This document shows positions 47,104 to 58,744 of a stretch of 64,000 bases of DNA, piece by piece; the stretch's first letter is position 1; each line of letters begins with the position of its first letter. The notes beneath the pieces were generated by a model that was given only the letters and a program-made list of their open reading frames with translations, was not told the origin of the DNA and made no database searches. Source of the stretch: Isoetes taiwanensis (taxonomy: Eukaryota; Streptophyta; Lycopodiopsida; Isoetales; Isoetaceae); assembly GCA_021234155.1 (NCBI GenBank), contig JAJEKV010000054.1:4883962-4947961 (forward strand), given 5' to 3'. The translations under genes and the position numbers were made by a program.

Positions 47104-47272
47104 GAGGCAACGTGCACCATAGGCATGCATATTTCTTTAATGGGCCTTTAGAGTAACCCAGGCTCGAGGCAACATGCACCATAGGCATGCATATTTCTTT
47201 AATGGGCCTTTAGAGTAACCCAGGCTCGAGGCAACATGCATATTTCTTTAATGGGCCTTGAAGTAAACCAGG
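47104..47272 (+). repeat. 62-bp tandem repeat, about 2.7 copies
   Basis: GAGGCAAC(G/A)TG starts units at 47104, 47166 and 47228. Units 1 and 2 are nearly identical; unit 3 lacks the CACCATAGGCATG part and has diverged at its end. Confidence 0.9.
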
Positions 47273-47885
47273 TTCGATTCGTGGAGGCCTTCAGCCATTA
47301 CATAACCATTATATATCCTAATAATTGTTACATGATTTGTTTTGTCATATTATTATTATGATCATGATATGCATATATGCCATCCTTAGTGCCCGAAGGC
47401 CTTTATTAGGGCTCGAAGGGCCCAATTTTTTTTTTTCAAATTAACACAAACTATTGCATCCAACATATTTAAATTAAAATCCCCCTGAAACCCTCTTTGG
47501 TTTGGGTGCATATTCACACGAGGGGTTACGTAGGGCAGCGAGAGCCCTTAAAAACTTACAATGCATGTACAAAATTAACACCATTAAGTACATTCCCATA
47601 AACCTTATAGTATTTCAGAAACATCAATATACAGTATACATAAACTTGTACAGCCATACCCCACAAACGAGGATCGCTATGTACGGTCCAGATCAGGGAA
47701 TAAAGGGCAAATATGCCCATCCGACAGCTCTCAATATTATCATGTAGATTTCTTCTTCTAACTTAGCATTGAGGAAAGTTGGTGGTGGATGAGCATCCTT
47801 TGATCACAAGGAAGAGGCGCTATATTTTTCATAAAAGGCAGCCAAGGGTGCCTAAGAGGGCTAGAAGTGACAAATATTACAAAGG
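47273..47885. other. unassigned region
   Basis: Only a T9 run and AT-rich sequence are seen, with no gene recognised. Confidence 0.4.
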
Positions 47886-49433
47886 ATGGAAAGTATGGCC
47901 CCAACCAAAGAAAACCTGGAGGCAATTAGGGGACAAGAGTGTTGCAACCTAGATTGCACAGTCCAGTACAGTGTGGATGACCTCGTGCAGATAAGGTCCC
48001 AATACATTGGACAGCTTCAGAAAGATAGGATTAATTTCATCTACTCCTTGTGTAGAAATTCCAGCTATGATGAGGTTACTATATCAATTGAGGGGCCTAA
48101 AGGTATGTATGAGAGTATTGAGATGGATTCTTGGCGTGAGCAAGTCTTCATTTTACAGATACTGGGAGCAGATCAAAAAAGGGCACAGGTTGTTCCAACA
48201 TGACAATGCATTGACTTTGAAACCTAGAGCAAACACTTTGAGGGCCATTGCAGTCTTCGAGAGCTTTGTGAGATACATGTCTCAATCTATGCCCCACAAG
48301 TCGAAGGTGAACGAGCAAGGTGTGCGAGTGGTCCAAAGGGTGTAGCCACAACATTACATCCAAAAAGAGTGCCTTAAATAGGTCAACTCCATCCTAGAAA
48401 CTACTGGAGGTCGGCCTCTTTCTCAATCATATTTCAGCAAGTTATGGAGCACTCACTTCTCAGACGTGAGTGTCATGCAACACATGCCATTCTCAAAGTG
48501 CAACACTTGCATTCAACTCAAGGATACACTTGCATCAACTGCAATAGAGAAAGAAAGAATGGCAATTAGGGAGCAATTTGCAGATCACCAAAGGGACCAA
48601 ATATCATGTAGACAGTTGTATTGGCAGTGGAGAACATTTTCCCGGTCATGACTGGCAGATTTTTTGTGTATAATTCATGATAAGATGGACCAACACAAGA
48701 CTTTCTTGCCAAAGCTAGATCCTTTGCCCAAGCGTTGTCAAAACGCTTTTCAGATGAAAGTAAGTCTGGCGGGTGTCTTAACACATGGGCATGGAACTGG
48801 AACCTATGGTCATTTTGTGCTTGATCTATGGAGGGATGATCCAAACTTCCATGTGAGCTCTATTTTCAAGTGCTTGAGAACACTAGAGAAAGGATCGATA
48901 GAAGGAAGGAGGTATACTCCATCAGCCCCCATTTTTTAGGCTTTGATGGATGATCAACCGCTTTGTTACCAAAGGCAGATAAAAGAGCTCACATCCAAGG
49001 TGTCCAAAGAATCAAGGAGGACTTGGGATGATTTCCCCTTACTTGAGAACCAACTGCCAGAGGAGTTATGTGTTCAATTGGACAACTGTTGGAAAGAAAA
49101 CAAGAATAGATGGATGTTTGGGGCAATGTCATACTTGACAGCAGTGGGAGTATTCAAAGTTGTAAAAGTGGGGTTCATGATGGTTGGGCATACGCATGAT
49201 GATATAGATGCATTCTTCGGAACTTTCTCTACCAAGCTCAACTAGTCTCCCTGAACTAATGGATGTGTTTGAGAGCTGCATTGACCCCAACCCAATGGCT
49301 TTCTTGATGGATGAGGTTGCAGATTGGAACTCGTTTGTCGCGGGATACTTGCTAGATGGTAAGGATCAGTTGACAGGACACACAAAGCCACTTCAGTTCA
49401 AGTTTTGGGTTAGGGATGGAATACCGATCATGC
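47886..49433 (+). pseudogene. DUF7869-like RNase H-fold transposase, degenerate
   Basis: The order of motifs fits a large uncharacterised eukaryotic transposase-like family. First is an N-terminal CCNLDC...YIGQLQKDRINFIYSL (47920-48060). Next come FSKLWSTHFSDV and the Cys pair CNTCIQLKDTL (48430-48530), then IIHDKMDQHKTFLPKL (about 48670), then HGHGTGTYGHFVLDLW. The late block is QLDNCWKENKNRWMFG ... VGHTHDDIDAFF (49075-49220). Stops at 48649 and 48937 and two or more frameshifts inactivate it. The right end is cut by the LINE (AAT)n tail, and I do not find its continuation. Assignment to DUF7869 is from motif memory; the catalytic chemistry is inferred. Confidence 0.65.
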
Positions 49434-49576
<143 letters not shown>

Positions 49577-49663
49577 GAATATATTAGATCATGCTTCATG
49601 AAGCCCTTAAGGGCAAGAAGCAGCAATTACAGACAGATGTTTTCCAAAAGGAAAATCTACACA

Positions 49664-50202
49664 TCACACATAACATTTTAACAACAAGGATCTATGTTGT
49701 TCAACTTCTAGAAAATATCTACCCAAGGAATTTGGATCTATCTGTAAAAGTGTATAGAAATCTGAAGTATCTATCTGATATCTATCCCGAATTTCCAAAT
49801 ATCTCGGGCATCTTAAGAAGGTATATGCTTCATCTTCAACTTGATGTTCATCACATAATGTGCATAAACGTTCCAGTCTAGGAGTACCATTCCAACAATC
49901 AACCTCCACATGTAGGCGATGTGAGCTTGTTCTGTACCTTGCTATTGTCCTTCTTATCCATAGTGAATGTGACTTACGCAGGTAATCCTGGTCAGCAAAT
50001 ACAAGCATGGGATTTACCTCTCGCGTATAAAATTCCATCCTTGACCCCTTCGTCTCCCAAAGCCTCTCCATAACTTTCCCTTGGACTAGATCCCTAATCC
50101 CCTCATCAGTATCCGGCCAATCCTGTTCTTCAATCCCCCATCGTTGAAACCACTGAATAACTTCCCGCATCCAGCCATTATCTTGAGTTATTTCAGTAGC
50201 TA
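49664..50202 (-). pseudogene. LINE ORF2 C-terminal Cys-rich domain
   Basis: The frame at 50170-49664 contains SLWIRRTIARYRTSSHRLHV and RLERLCTLCDEHQVEDEAYT, then FLRCPRY. This is the CxxC...C pattern of the zf-RVT-like domain at the end of many LINE ORF2 proteins, with the usual His replaced by Thr. A frameshift separates it from the RT part. Confidence 0.75.
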
Positions 50203-51877
50203 CTACTGGCAGCCTGGATCTGTCAAGTGTTCAGACTCGGTGATATAGGTAAGAGTTTGACACAATCCCTCAGCTTCAAGCGGGAGCATACCTGTTTCAG
50301 CTAATAGAATAGCAAATGGAATTTGTTTCTTTACCCCAAGTTCTTCCTGTAAAAACATCTTCAAAACACTTTCTACTTTTAGCCATAGAGCAGGTGAGAT
50401 TGACGGCCCCCATATTTGAACACCGTATAAAACCACAGTTTGGACCAGTGTTCTAAAAAGCATTCGCTGGAGGCTCCAATTCTGAAGGGAGATCCTATGA
50501 CATCTTGTCCACATGCTATACAATGCATTTTTACCTCCTGTAACTCTCTTGTTTATACATTCCTTCCATCTGTAATTAGAGCAGATTTCTAAGCCAAGAT
50601 ACTTATAATTCTTCACAACTCAATCTGATACCCCTTAAAATAAGGCCTTTGGACTGTACCAAACACCATACATTTGGTCTTTTTCATGTTCACCTTCATG
50701 CCTCTCATATCACAAAATGAGGCTAAGCTATTTAAATGTTGCTGTAATCCATCTTGTGTGTCAGATAACAAAACTACATCGTCTGCATATAGTAATATTT
50801 GGATCAGAAAGTGTCCCAAGCGAGTCCCTGCATACCTGTAAGCGCTCAACCACTCTTCGAGCTCGTCAATAAAGAGCCCAAATAGTGTCGGTGATAGCGG
50901 GCAGCCCTGCTTCACTCCAATCGTACTCAAAATTTCCGCATCTTTAGATAAGCGTGCTCTGACCTCTTCATAAAGCCTGGCCACTGCACCTCTCAATAAA
51001 GACGGAACTCCCAGTTTCTCCATTCTAATGTCCAGTCCTAAACGTCACACAGTGTCAACAGCTTTAGAAAAATCTATGTATGCAATGTATAAAGCCTTTC
51101 CTGGCCTCTTAGCCTGCTCCCTTAGAGAACAGAGTGTTAGCAGATGATCAAGTGTACTATGGTTAACTCTGAAACTAGCTTGACCCTTGGCTCGCTTGCC
51201 TGCTCTTTCAGCCCAGCTACTTAATTTACTTTCAAGCAATCTCCCTAAGATTTTAGCAAAGACACTTCCAATCATTATCGTTCTGTAATTTTTAACCTCA
51301 TATTTGCTACCTGATTTGTGTACTGGAACAACCCGACAGCAACTCCACTCTCTCGGTAATCCATCTCTCACAGCGTCATTTAACAACTGAGTAAGAATTG
51401 GTATTATCTGTTCCCCACCCCATTTCAGCAACTCAGCTGACATGCCCTCTAAGTCAGATGCCTTCCCATTGGATACTTGCTTCAGTTGCTCCTTAACATC
51501 TGTTTCTGTAAAAAGATCACATGTGATGTCTATTAATGGTATCTGGCTGGCATTTGGAACATGATATATGCTTCTTACTAAGTCTAGAAGCTCATTTGTA
51601 TCAAGCTCAACCATCTTTTCCTTGGTTAACGTTTTGGACCAGAATAACTTTGGACGTTCGCTAAAGAGCACTTCTAAATCTGTCTGTATTTATTACCTTT
51701 AGGAAGCCGTTTACGCGCCTTCTTGCATTCTTCGTCAAACCACGAATTGCATGGCTTGCCTAAGACCTTTCGTTTACTCCAGCCAAATGCTTCAGTTGCA
51801 GCATCTATGATGGCATGTTTAAAAGCCTGGGCATTAGCTTCCAAAGACGAATCTTTCCATTCCTTAAGCTTGCTCAA
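50203..51877 (-). pseudogene. LINE reverse transcriptase
   Basis: Motifs in order are: NGKASDLEGMSAELLKWGGE, LPREWSCCRVVPVHKSGS, NYRTIMIGSVFAKILGRLLE, QASFRVNHSTLDHL, then the first catalytic Asp in IAYIDFSKAVDTV, then GVKQGCPLSPTLFGLFIDEL, then the catalytic ILLYADDVVLLSD, then MKVNMKKTKCMVFG. Stops or frameshifts at about 51674, 51040 and 50616 make it inactive. A copia element sits immediately to its right and separates it from its endonuclease. Confidence 0.92.
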
Positions 51878-51878
51878 G
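51874..51878 (+). other. TCAAG target-site duplication, left
   Basis: This 5-bp duplication flanks the copia element. The matching TCAAG is at 57471-57475. Confidence 0.95.
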
Positions 51879-52504
51879 TGTAGAAATTGTTCCAGAAATA
51901 GTCAGTATAACAATAGCTTTATTCACCAAATTTGCTAGACAACTTTATAAACAAGGCTTATAAAAGCTTAGATTCATGGAGCCAAAATATGGTCACTCAT
52001 CCATAAACCTTTTACAAAAAAACTACAACTCCTGCACTCAGCTCTCGACCTGTAAACCCGCCTGTCTATCTATTCCTCCAGTATTTATCTCCATATTTAC
52101 CTTCCAATTCGGGTGCATCCACTTGTCAAATTGTGCATCCCCTTCATATAGAAAGTTCTCCAACTTGCCTAAAAATCAGGAGTAGATAGACTTGCCTTCC
52201 TTAAAATTCGGCCCTAGTTGACTTTGACTTTGACTGGTCAACACAAACCCTAAGTGGCGGGCAGGGGGTGTCTGTGTGTTTCTAGCGAGCCCAGCAACAC
52301 CCGGGTAGGGGGTGCCCGCCACTTTGACTTTGACCCGCCACCTTTGACTTTGACTTTGATCTACTGCCACTGCTTCTCATAGGTCTTTCCAAAGCTTTGT
52401 ATAACATGACACCATTTAACATGCCACTGCTCTAATCTACTGCCACTGCTTCTCATAGATTAGAATAGAATATCACTCACAATTATTACATGACAACTAC
52501 AACA
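51879..52504 (-). repeat. 3' LTR of the copia element
   Basis: On the minus strand it runs from TGTTGTAGTTGTCATG to AATTTCTACA with intact TG...CA ends. It contains tandem TTTGAC units (TTTGACTTTGACTTTGA) and a GGCGGG-rich stretch in the middle. Confidence 0.95.
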
Positions 52505-52515
52505 TTCCCCCTTCA
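52505..52515 (-). other. polypurine tract (plus-strand primer)
   Basis: On the minus strand it reads ATGAAGGGGGA, directly preceding the 3' LTR. Confidence 0.85.
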
Positions 52516-53151
52516 TGTAATAAGCAGATTCTGATTATAGTGGATTATTGTTCTTAACTTGAGAAACCTGCTGGCTGTAAGTGCCTTGGTGAGAATATCA
52601 GCTAATTGTCCATCCGTTGCAACATATATCATTTGTAGCATGTTTTTCTTCACTATGTCTCTAAGAAAGTGGACTTCCATTTCAATGTGCTTTGTTCTTT
52701 CGTGAAGAACAGGGTTTTTTGACATAGCTATGCAACTGGTATTGTCACAGTAAATAGCAGTAGGATTATTCTGTGGAGTTTCCAATTCTGCTAAGAGTCT
52801 TCTTTCCCAAATCAACTCCTTTGCTACTAAGCAAGCCGCATATTATTCAAATCTCGCACTTGACAAGTGCTATGCTAGATTTTTTTTGCACTTCCAGTGC
52901 TGTGTGCCCCACCCAACATGACTAAATAACCCGGTGGATTTTCTTTGATCTAAATCTCCTCCCCAGTCTGAATCACAATATGCTTTCAGTTCAAGTTTAG
53001 CTGGATTGTACATAATTCCAACTTCCAAGGAGCCCTTTAAATACCTCAAAATTCTTTTTGCAGCAGTCCAATGAGCTACACCAGGATTGTTATTATATCT
53101 GCTTAATAAATTGACAGCAAAGGAAATATCTGGCCTTGTACAATTAGCCAC
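52513..53151 (-). pseudogene. copia RNase H domain
   Basis: Landmarks are NCTRPDISFAVNLLSRY, ILRYLKGS, AYCDSDWGGDLDQRKSTG, then in another frame YCDNTSCIAMSKNPVLHERT, HIEMEVHFLRD and QLADILTKAL. A frameshift near 52820-52870 removes the SEAEY region. Confidence 0.9.
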
Positions 53152-54090
53152 ATAAGCAAGACAACCAATTAAAGATCTCAGATGTAGTTCTTTCCATTTG
53201 CCTCACCTCCTGAGCAGATTTTGGGCACATATCTTCTGAAATTCTGTGTCCAGGTACTAATGGAGTATCTGCAACATTACAATCCTGCATTTTAAAAGTT
53301 TTTAACATATTAGTAATATGTGTTTGTTGACTTAAGAGTAAAGTCTTGTTTGTCCCTGTCCTGCCGACTTCAATTCCAAGAAACCTCTTCAGTTCTCCTA
53401 AATCAGTCATTTGAAATCTTTTACTCAAAATATTCTTACAATGCAAAAGAATATTCTTGCCTTTCGCTACCATAATATTATCATCTACATATAGGGCAAT
53501 CACACACCATTCATCTCCACTTCTAAATCTATATAGATTCCCATCACACAAAAACTTCTCAAATCCCTGTTCAAGCAAATAGCCATCCATACATTTGTAC
53601 CATTCTCTAGGAGCTGTTTTAACCCATACACATCGATTCAACTTCCAAACTTTACCTTCAATTTCACAAATCGAGCTGGTTTTAGATAGATTTCTTCTTC
53701 CAATTTAGCATTTAAAAATGATGTACTGACATCCATATGATGAATCTCTAAGTCTTCAGAATTTGCAATAGCTAACAACATTCGAAGACTATTAATCTTT
53801 ACTAATGGAGAAAATGTTTCATCAAAGTCTTGACCTTGCTTTTGAGTGAATCCTTGAGCAACAAGTCTAGCTTTGTATTTTCTGGATTTCCCATCAGCTC
53901 CAAGTTTAATTCTGTATATCCATTTGCTTCCTACAACATTTTTACTTTCAGGTCTGTCCACAAGTATATAAGTATTAGTTCTATGAAATGAGTTCATCTC
54001 ATCTTCCATAGCTTTCCTCCAGTCATCTTTATTTTTTCCACTTATAGCCTCATTATAACTTTTTGGAGCCTCTTCATTTTCTAGCACTAG
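53144..54090 (-). pseudogene. copia reverse transcriptase
   Basis: The first half (54087-53638) has WRKAMEDEMNSF, VVGSKWIYRIKLGADG, YKARLVAQGFTQKQGQDFDE and the catalytic HHMDVSTSFLNA. The second half (53641-53144) has ALYVDDNIMVAKG with the YVDD active site and LKRFLGIEVGR. A frameshift joins them at about 53640, where the usual LKQAPRQW stretch is altered (TAPREWY remains). Confidence 0.93.
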
Positions 54091-54268
54091 AATATCAAAT
54101 CTTGTGTTTATTTCCCCTCACTTTCCAAAGAATCTTTTACTTCGCCATGAACATCCCTTCCAAATAATGCAATATCCTTATTTTCATCCCTGTAGCATCC
54201 GTGGTTTCCGGTTCTTCTTTTCCTTTTTGGTTTTTCCACTATTTCTTCATGTATATGTTGAGTATCTT

Positions 54269-55234
54269 CTACGGGTTTTCAGTCCCATTTGCGTGTTCTT
54301 CTACTTGTTCTACCTCATCATCATCATCACTAAAGTCTGCAACTTTAGTCTGACCATCTACACTAGTATTTCCTTCAAGTTTAATTGACTCTTCATGCAG
54401 ACTATTAGTTTCCTTTTGATTATTCATAGCTTCCTTGCCATCTGCTGTATTTACTTTAGGAATAGTTCTGTAAAACTGATTTTCAGAAAATACCACATCT
54501 CTGCTAATAATTATTTTCCTTTGAGCTGGATTGTATAATCTATATCCCTTTGAATTTTCATCATAGCCTACCAGATAACAGATATAAGATCGATCATCAA
54601 GCTTTTTCCTTAATTCTTCTGGAACCTGTGCAAAAGCCAAACAACCATAAGTTCTAAATTTTTCAAAAGATGGTGCCTTACCTGACCATAGCATTTCAGG
54701 TATGGCTCCATTTATGCTCATTGAAGGCAACCTGTTTTGAATAAACACTGCAGTTTTCAGTGCCTCATCCCATAAAAAATTTGGCAATCCTGAATACTTC
54801 AACATAGATCTGACTGCATTTAATAAGGTTCTATTTTTTCTTTCTGCCACTCCATTCTGCTGTGGAGAATACCGACATGTAAGTTGTCTTTTAATACCTT
54901 TGGATGCACAGAACCATTTAAATTCATCTGACAGATATTCACCACCTCTGTCAGATCTGATACATTTGATCTTTGCTCCAGTTTCCAACTCTACATCAGC
55001 AACAAAAATTTTAAAAGCATCTAGAGCTTGATCTTTTGATTTCAATAAATAGCAATTAGCTCTTCTACTGAAATCATCAATAAAAGACATAAAATACTTG
55101 TAACCAGATATACTAGTTACATTTATAGGCCCACACAAATCTGTGTGAATTAACTCCAAAATTCTTTTTGACCTGTGTTTTGACTTCTTAAAGATTTGTC
55201 TAGTCTGCTTTCCAAGCATACAGCCAGGCCACAA
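54269..55234 (-). pseudogene. copia integrase core
   Basis: The frame is intact over the catalytic core. The DDE residues sit in LIHTDLCGP, CIRSDRGGEY and QNGVAERKNRT. The C-terminal part has the copia GKAPSFEKFRTYGCLAF and FVGY-like YLVGYDENSKGYRLY. A frameshift near 55200 separates it from the HHCC region, and another near 54270 from RT. Confidence 0.92.
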
Positions 55235-55745
55235 ATTTTCTCTTCCTTATTTGAAGTCATGGTGATCAACCCTCTCTTTTCCAGAGCATCAAGATTCTTG
55301 AAATTTGTATGTCCAAGCCTAGTATGCCAAACTTGTTTGGAAGTACATTCAATGGAATTTAGACATGGAACATGACTGTATGGAAAACCAAACAAGTTAC
55401 CAACACGTCTGCCAACGAACTTGATTTCATTATCATGAAAAATAGTACATTCCAGTTTTTCAAATACAACTTTGTAACCAAGATCAACAAGTTGACTTAC
55501 TGAAATCAAATTTCTTACTAGTCCAGGAACACACAACACATCTTTGAGTTTAACAGTTTCCCTTGTAAATCAAAGATTTCTAAAACACCAACATCCTTAA
55601 TCTGGCCGCACTCCACCATCTCCCAACCGTACATGCCCAACTTTCTTTACACAATTAAAGGCGATTTGGCTTGAAGACTACACTTTTTTTCTCGCTCCCC
55701 TAATCTATCACACAAAAATTGTCATCCAAGGATTTTGAAGCAAGA
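55150..55745 (-). pseudogene. copia protease and GAG-pre-integrase region
   Basis: The pre-integrase part (55539-55150) has LCVPGLVRNLISVSQLVDLG and VWHTRLGHTNFKNL. Upstream, at about 55705, the protease active-site region reads NFCVID, then a TAG, then GSE. The Ser codon of the D-S/T-G triad is thus a stop, and a frameshift lies before the next block. Protease is therefore dead in this copy. Confidence 0.8.
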
Positions 55746-55875
55746 ACATTATTTGAGACATGATTACACGCTTACCTCAAAAATTTCATCTCCACTTTGC
55801 TAGCTTCTTCAATACTTTCCTCTTTTTTACCGATTCATACTTGGTTGAAACCTCCCTCTCCCCCCCTTCTCCAGC

Positions 55876-56817
55876 CTAAGCACGACCTCTCCCTCTTCCA
55901 GATGAAGATTTAGGACTTGGACATTCTGAAGCCAAATGTCCTTTACCATCACAGTTAAAACACTTGAACACCTTGCCCTCAAAAGTACAATTTGCTTTTA
56001 AATGACCATACCTCTTACATTTAAAACATGGCCCTATTTTATCTTTGCTGATTTCTGAAGTACTTACACCCTTTTTAAACTTCCCACTGAATAGTACTTC
56101 TGGTGATTGCTCTTCATCATCAAAACCCCTTCGAGTCTGTTCAAACTCTGTTTGAATCATTTTTACAGCATGCTCTTTGCTAGTAGCCACATTCCTAATT
56201 AGTGTAGCTAAATGAGAATTATGAGAAACTGACTTGGCTAAGTACAGAATTTGATTTTGATCATTCACAATAGATCCTGCACCTTCTAAGTCTGCAATTA
56301 TGGACTCAAATTTCTCCATAAACTCAGTTATATTGTCTTTTTCAAACAACTTAAGTCTTCTAAGTTGTTTTTCCAAAACATCTATCTGGGACGAACTCTT
56401 GATTTCAAAATGTTTAATCATATATTCCCACATCTCCTTTGGCTGTTTACCTCTCAATTTTAATTTCAAAGCAGTTCCTACCTTGCTCATAATAATGGCT
56501 TGGGCCTCCATTATTTTAGTGGCATCAGTTTGAATTGCAGAGCTACCTCCACCAACAACAGATCCACCACCCGAGCTTTCACCACCCGAACTTGCACTTG
56601 CACTCTCAGTGGGACCACCTCCTGGATTAGTACCTGCAGTACCAGATCTAGCAGGGGATGCAGAAGTAGCCATGGCAAATGTACTGCCATCAATTAAGCC
56701 CCAAAGATTTTCAAACTTTCAAACAGATTCAATTCCTTCTTTCCAAATTTGAAAACCAGTGTCACCTTTAAACACTTCAACAGTTGCTAGCAAATTGGCA
56801 CCGAATCTGGTTGACAT
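55876..56817 (-). pseudogene. copia gag with two CCHC knuckles
   Basis: The likely start is the ATG at 56817 (MSTRFGANLL). An in-frame TGA at about codon 33 is followed by NLWGLIDGSTFAM and the long open part. The capsid region has KQPKEMWEYMIKHFE, LKLFEKDNITEFMEKF and ILYLAKSVSHNSHL. The end carries CFKCKRYGHLKANC and CFNCDGKGHLASEC (both CX2CX4HX4C) and a Gly/Arg-rich tail. A Gly/Ser-rich insert follows the FAM motif. Confidence 0.9.
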
Positions 56818-56831
56818 CCTGAGTCACCTTA

Positions 56832-56843
56832 GCTCTGATACCA
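56832..56843 (-). other. primer-binding site, tRNA-iMet 3' end
   Basis: On the minus strand it reads TGGTATCAGAGC, the standard plant copia PBS complementary to the 3' end of initiator tRNA-Met, one base inside the 5' LTR. Confidence 0.95.
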
Positions 56844-56844
56844 C

Positions 56845-57470
56845 TTTAGAAATTGTTCCAGAAATAGTCAGTATAACAATAGCTTTATTCACCAAATTTG
56901 CTAGACAACTTTATAAACAAGGCTTATAAAAGCTTAGATTCATGGAGCCAAAATATGGTCACTCATCCATAAACCTTTTACAAAAAAACTACAACTCCTG
57001 CACTCAGCTCTCGACCTGTAAACCCGCCTGTCTATCTATTCCTCCAGTATTTATCTCCATATTTACCTTCCAATTCGGGTGCATCCACTTGTCAAATTGT
57101 GCATCCCCTTCATATAGAAAGTTCTCCAACTTGCCTAAAAATCAGGAGTAGATAGACTTGCCTTCCTTAAAATTCGGCCCTAGTTGACTTTGACTTTGAC
57201 TGGTCAACACAAACCCTAAGTGGCGGGCAGGGGGTGTCTGTGTGTTTCTAGCGAGCCCAGCAACACCCGGGTAGGGGGTGCCCGCCACTTTGACTTTGAC
57301 CCGCCACCTTTGACTTTGACTTTGACCTACTGCCACTGCTTCTCATAGGTCTTTCCAAAGCTTTGTATAACATGACACCATTTAACATGCCACTGCTCTA
57401 ATCTACTGCCACTGCTTCTCATAGATTAGAATAGAATATCACTCACAATTATTACATGACAACTACAACA
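56845..57470 (-). repeat. 5' LTR of the copia element
   Basis: It is nearly identical to the 3' LTR. Its inner end on the minus strand is TCTAAA instead of TCTACA, so the canonical CA end is mutated. It also has C in place of T near 57327 (plus strand GACCTACTGCC against GATCTACTGCC). Confidence 0.95.
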
Positions 57471-57475
57471 TCAAG
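57471..57475 (+). other. TCAAG target-site duplication, right
   Basis: It matches 51874-51878. Confidence 0.95.
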
Positions 57476-58014
57476 CACTTTTTATATGCTTCCGATTTGG
57501 CATATTGAGTCTGAGCTTCGGGATAAAAGCTTTTTTATTTGATATCCTTTTTGGACTGATTTTTAATTGAAAACATACTGGTAGGTGATCAGATTCTATG
57601 TATTTGTCCCCAATCTCAAAGCATTCAACAATGTCACTATCTATTGGAGCTACTAGATAGTCTACTATACTCTCACCCATCCATGTCACATAGGTGGATC
57701 TCACTGATTCAGGAAACTTTGCTACTCCATTCAGTATCTTAAGTTTGCAACAAGTACAATAATCCAGCAAGTAATCTCCCATCATGTTCTTTGTTTGGTC
57801 AGAGCTGTTCCGTATAAAATTCTCATCGGACACTTCTTCTAAACGATGATCACCATCACATTCAAATGTAGCAGCTTGTTGCCCTTTGGTTCTACCATTA
57901 AAATCTCCAACTAAAATGACATTACCTTTCTCTTTTAGCGAAGCAGTTTGCAGCGTAAGCTCATGAAAAGGATTGTCGTTAAGAATGCCATCCTGATGGT
58001 ATATTGGCATGCCC
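57476..58014 (-). pseudogene. LINE APE-type endonuclease, C-terminal part
   Basis: It contains NVILVGDFNGRTKGQQ, STYVTWMGESIVDYLVAP and YIESDHLPVC, the GDFN and SDH catalytic motifs of LINE endonucleases. The frame ends where the copia element is inserted. The N-terminal part of the domain is displaced to 58745-59000 by another insertion. Confidence 0.9.
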
Positions 58015-58030
58015 AGAGGTGCATAATAGC

Positions 58031-58628
58031 CAGTGTTGTCAGGTACGTTTAGTACGATACGGGTATTATACGTACTTAACGTATTAATACCGTATGCATA
58101 CCTCTCATTTAAAAAGTACTTTAAATACGTTTTTTGGAATTATAAAATACTTATTAAATACGTACTTTACGTACAGTACGTTAAGTGCTTCGTATAATTT
58201 TTTAGAACTATTATTTCTTGTATTGCAGTTGAAATAGTTGCAATAACAACTAATATGAAGAACTTCAAGTTTTAAATAATGAACCAGAATATATTACTCT
58301 AGAAAATTAAGCATTTCTCAAAGTTTTCAATCCAAAATATATCTATTTAAGAGTGATATATTCTACTTTGCAATCTACACCCACATACAAATAAATTTAA
58401 GTAATTGTTGCTCATTTGTTGCATCCGGAGCTATTAACTGCCGCTGACCTCTGTATTTCTTTCTTGGCATAAATGCAAGCTACTGAAGTATTAAGGAGAA
58501 GATCTTTTCTCCTGCCATGAGAAAACAAGGAGAAAGGTGGGCCTGCATCTCCATCTCCATTCCGATTCGGCGGCTAGGATAAGAAGGGGGGGGGGCAGAG
58601 GTTTTGGGTTTTTATTTGCAAGAAGATT

Positions 58629-58660
<32 letters not shown>

Positions 58661-58744
58661 TACAATTCCATAATTTCCCTAATGTCTAAAGTCTCCTAAT
58701 GTGTTTTTTACTCCTATTCAATAATACATAATAATGTATATTTC
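58031..58744. mobile_element. hAT-like non-autonomous insertion in the LINE
   Basis: The left end reads CAGTGTTGTCAGGTACG, like ends of plant hAT elements, followed by TACGTA-rich sequence (GTACGATACGGG, AACGTATTAATACCGTATGC). CATAATA occurs on both sides (about 58022 and 58726), a possible target duplication. The right terminus is not an obvious inverted copy. The interior has G9 (58586) and T28 (58630-58657) and no gene. Confidence 0.45.

Larger units (their letters stand above)
51879..57470 (-). mobile_element. complete Ty1/copia LTR retrotransposon, 5592 bp
   Basis: Two 626-bp LTRs (51879-52504 and 56845-57470), a 5-bp TSD (TCAAG), PBS, PPT and the domain order gag-protease-integrase-RT-RNase H are all visible on the minus strand. 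The LTRs differ at about two positions by eye, so insertion was recent. Yet gag, protease, RT and RNase H each carry a stop or frameshift. The element therefore was probably mobilised in trans, or the sequence contains errors. It is inserted in the LINE ORF2. Confidence 0.97.
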
